In this document: one piece after another, positions 15,454-15,463 of the stretch
How the letters are laid out: every line of letters starts with the position of its first letter
How positions within the stretch are numbered: position 1 is the first letter of the stretch
Assembly: GCA_017648525.1 (NCBI GenBank)
Contig: JAGCIP010000206.1
Location: 1-15,463 of the forward strand
Reading direction: 5' to 3'
From: Clostridia bacterium
GTDB taxonomy: Bacteria > Bacillota > Clostridia > Christensenellales > Borkfalkiaceae
DNA length: 15,463 bases
Made by a program: the position numbers and the translations under genes
Notes under the pieces: generated by a model
The model's input: the letters and a program-made list of their open reading frames with translations, nothing else
What the model was told of the DNA's origin: nothing
Database searches by the model: none

Positions 15454-15463
15454 TAATACGTTA

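Noticed and set aside
1..15463. Mobile element, CRISPR array, prophage or phage-defence system
   Set aside because: No transposase, integrase, spaced direct repeats or defence-type proteins appear; the window is filled by metabolic and housekeeping genes.

Overview
The window is a compact, gene-dense stretch of low-GC bacterial chromosome. AT-rich intergenic DNA, purine-rich GGAGG-type ribosome binding sites, a P-type ATPase of the CtpE/Exp7 type, and a ferredoxin-dependent 2-oxoacid oxidoreductase beside an aryl-CoA ligase all point to an anaerobic, fermentative member of the Bacillota, probably a Clostridia-like gut or sediment organism. This is inference from gene content; no rRNA or other taxonomic marker is present apart from leuS. 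All eleven visible stop codons are TAA or TAG. I see no mobile element, CRISPR array, tRNA or rRNA.

Layout. (1) 1-4807, minus strand: leuS (leucyl-tRNA synthetase) followed after 37 bp by a P-type cation ATPase whose last residues lie beyond the left edge. A near-consensus promoter (4871-4899) drives this pair. (2) 4808-5189: a divergent AT-rich control region with a second good promoter (4975-5003, plus strand) and a leader full of inverted and direct repeats. (3) 5190-7653, plus strand: an operon of KDPG aldolase, a cytoplasmic NodB-fold deacetylase-like protein and 2-keto-3-deoxygluconate kinase, closed by a clear rho-independent terminator (7685-7717). (4) 7828-15453, plus strand: a seven-gene cluster with its own putative promoter. 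It encodes a sodium:solute symporter, a phenylacetate-CoA ligase-like enzyme, both subunits of indolepyruvate:ferredoxin oxidoreductase, a tandem ACT-domain protein, an amidohydrolase-superfamily enzyme and a PLP aminotransferase. Gaps are 1 to 29 bp and I see no internal terminator.

How the genes work together. In region 3, the kinase and aldolase form the lower part of sugar-acid catabolism: 2-keto-3-deoxygluconate is phosphorylated, then split to pyruvate and glyceraldehyde-3-phosphate. The deacetylase-like protein between them suggests an acylated sugar precursor, but its substrate is unknown. In region 4 the parts fit one chain: aminotransferase (aromatic amino acid to arylpyruvate), IorAB (arylpyruvate to arylacetyl-CoA plus reduced ferredoxin), CoA ligase (arylacetyl-CoA to or from arylacetate) and the symporter (transport of an organic acid or amino acid). 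Run one way this ferments aromatic amino acids; run the other way it salvages arylacetates into amino acids. The ACT protein may sense an amino acid, and the amidohydrolase is the unexplained member.
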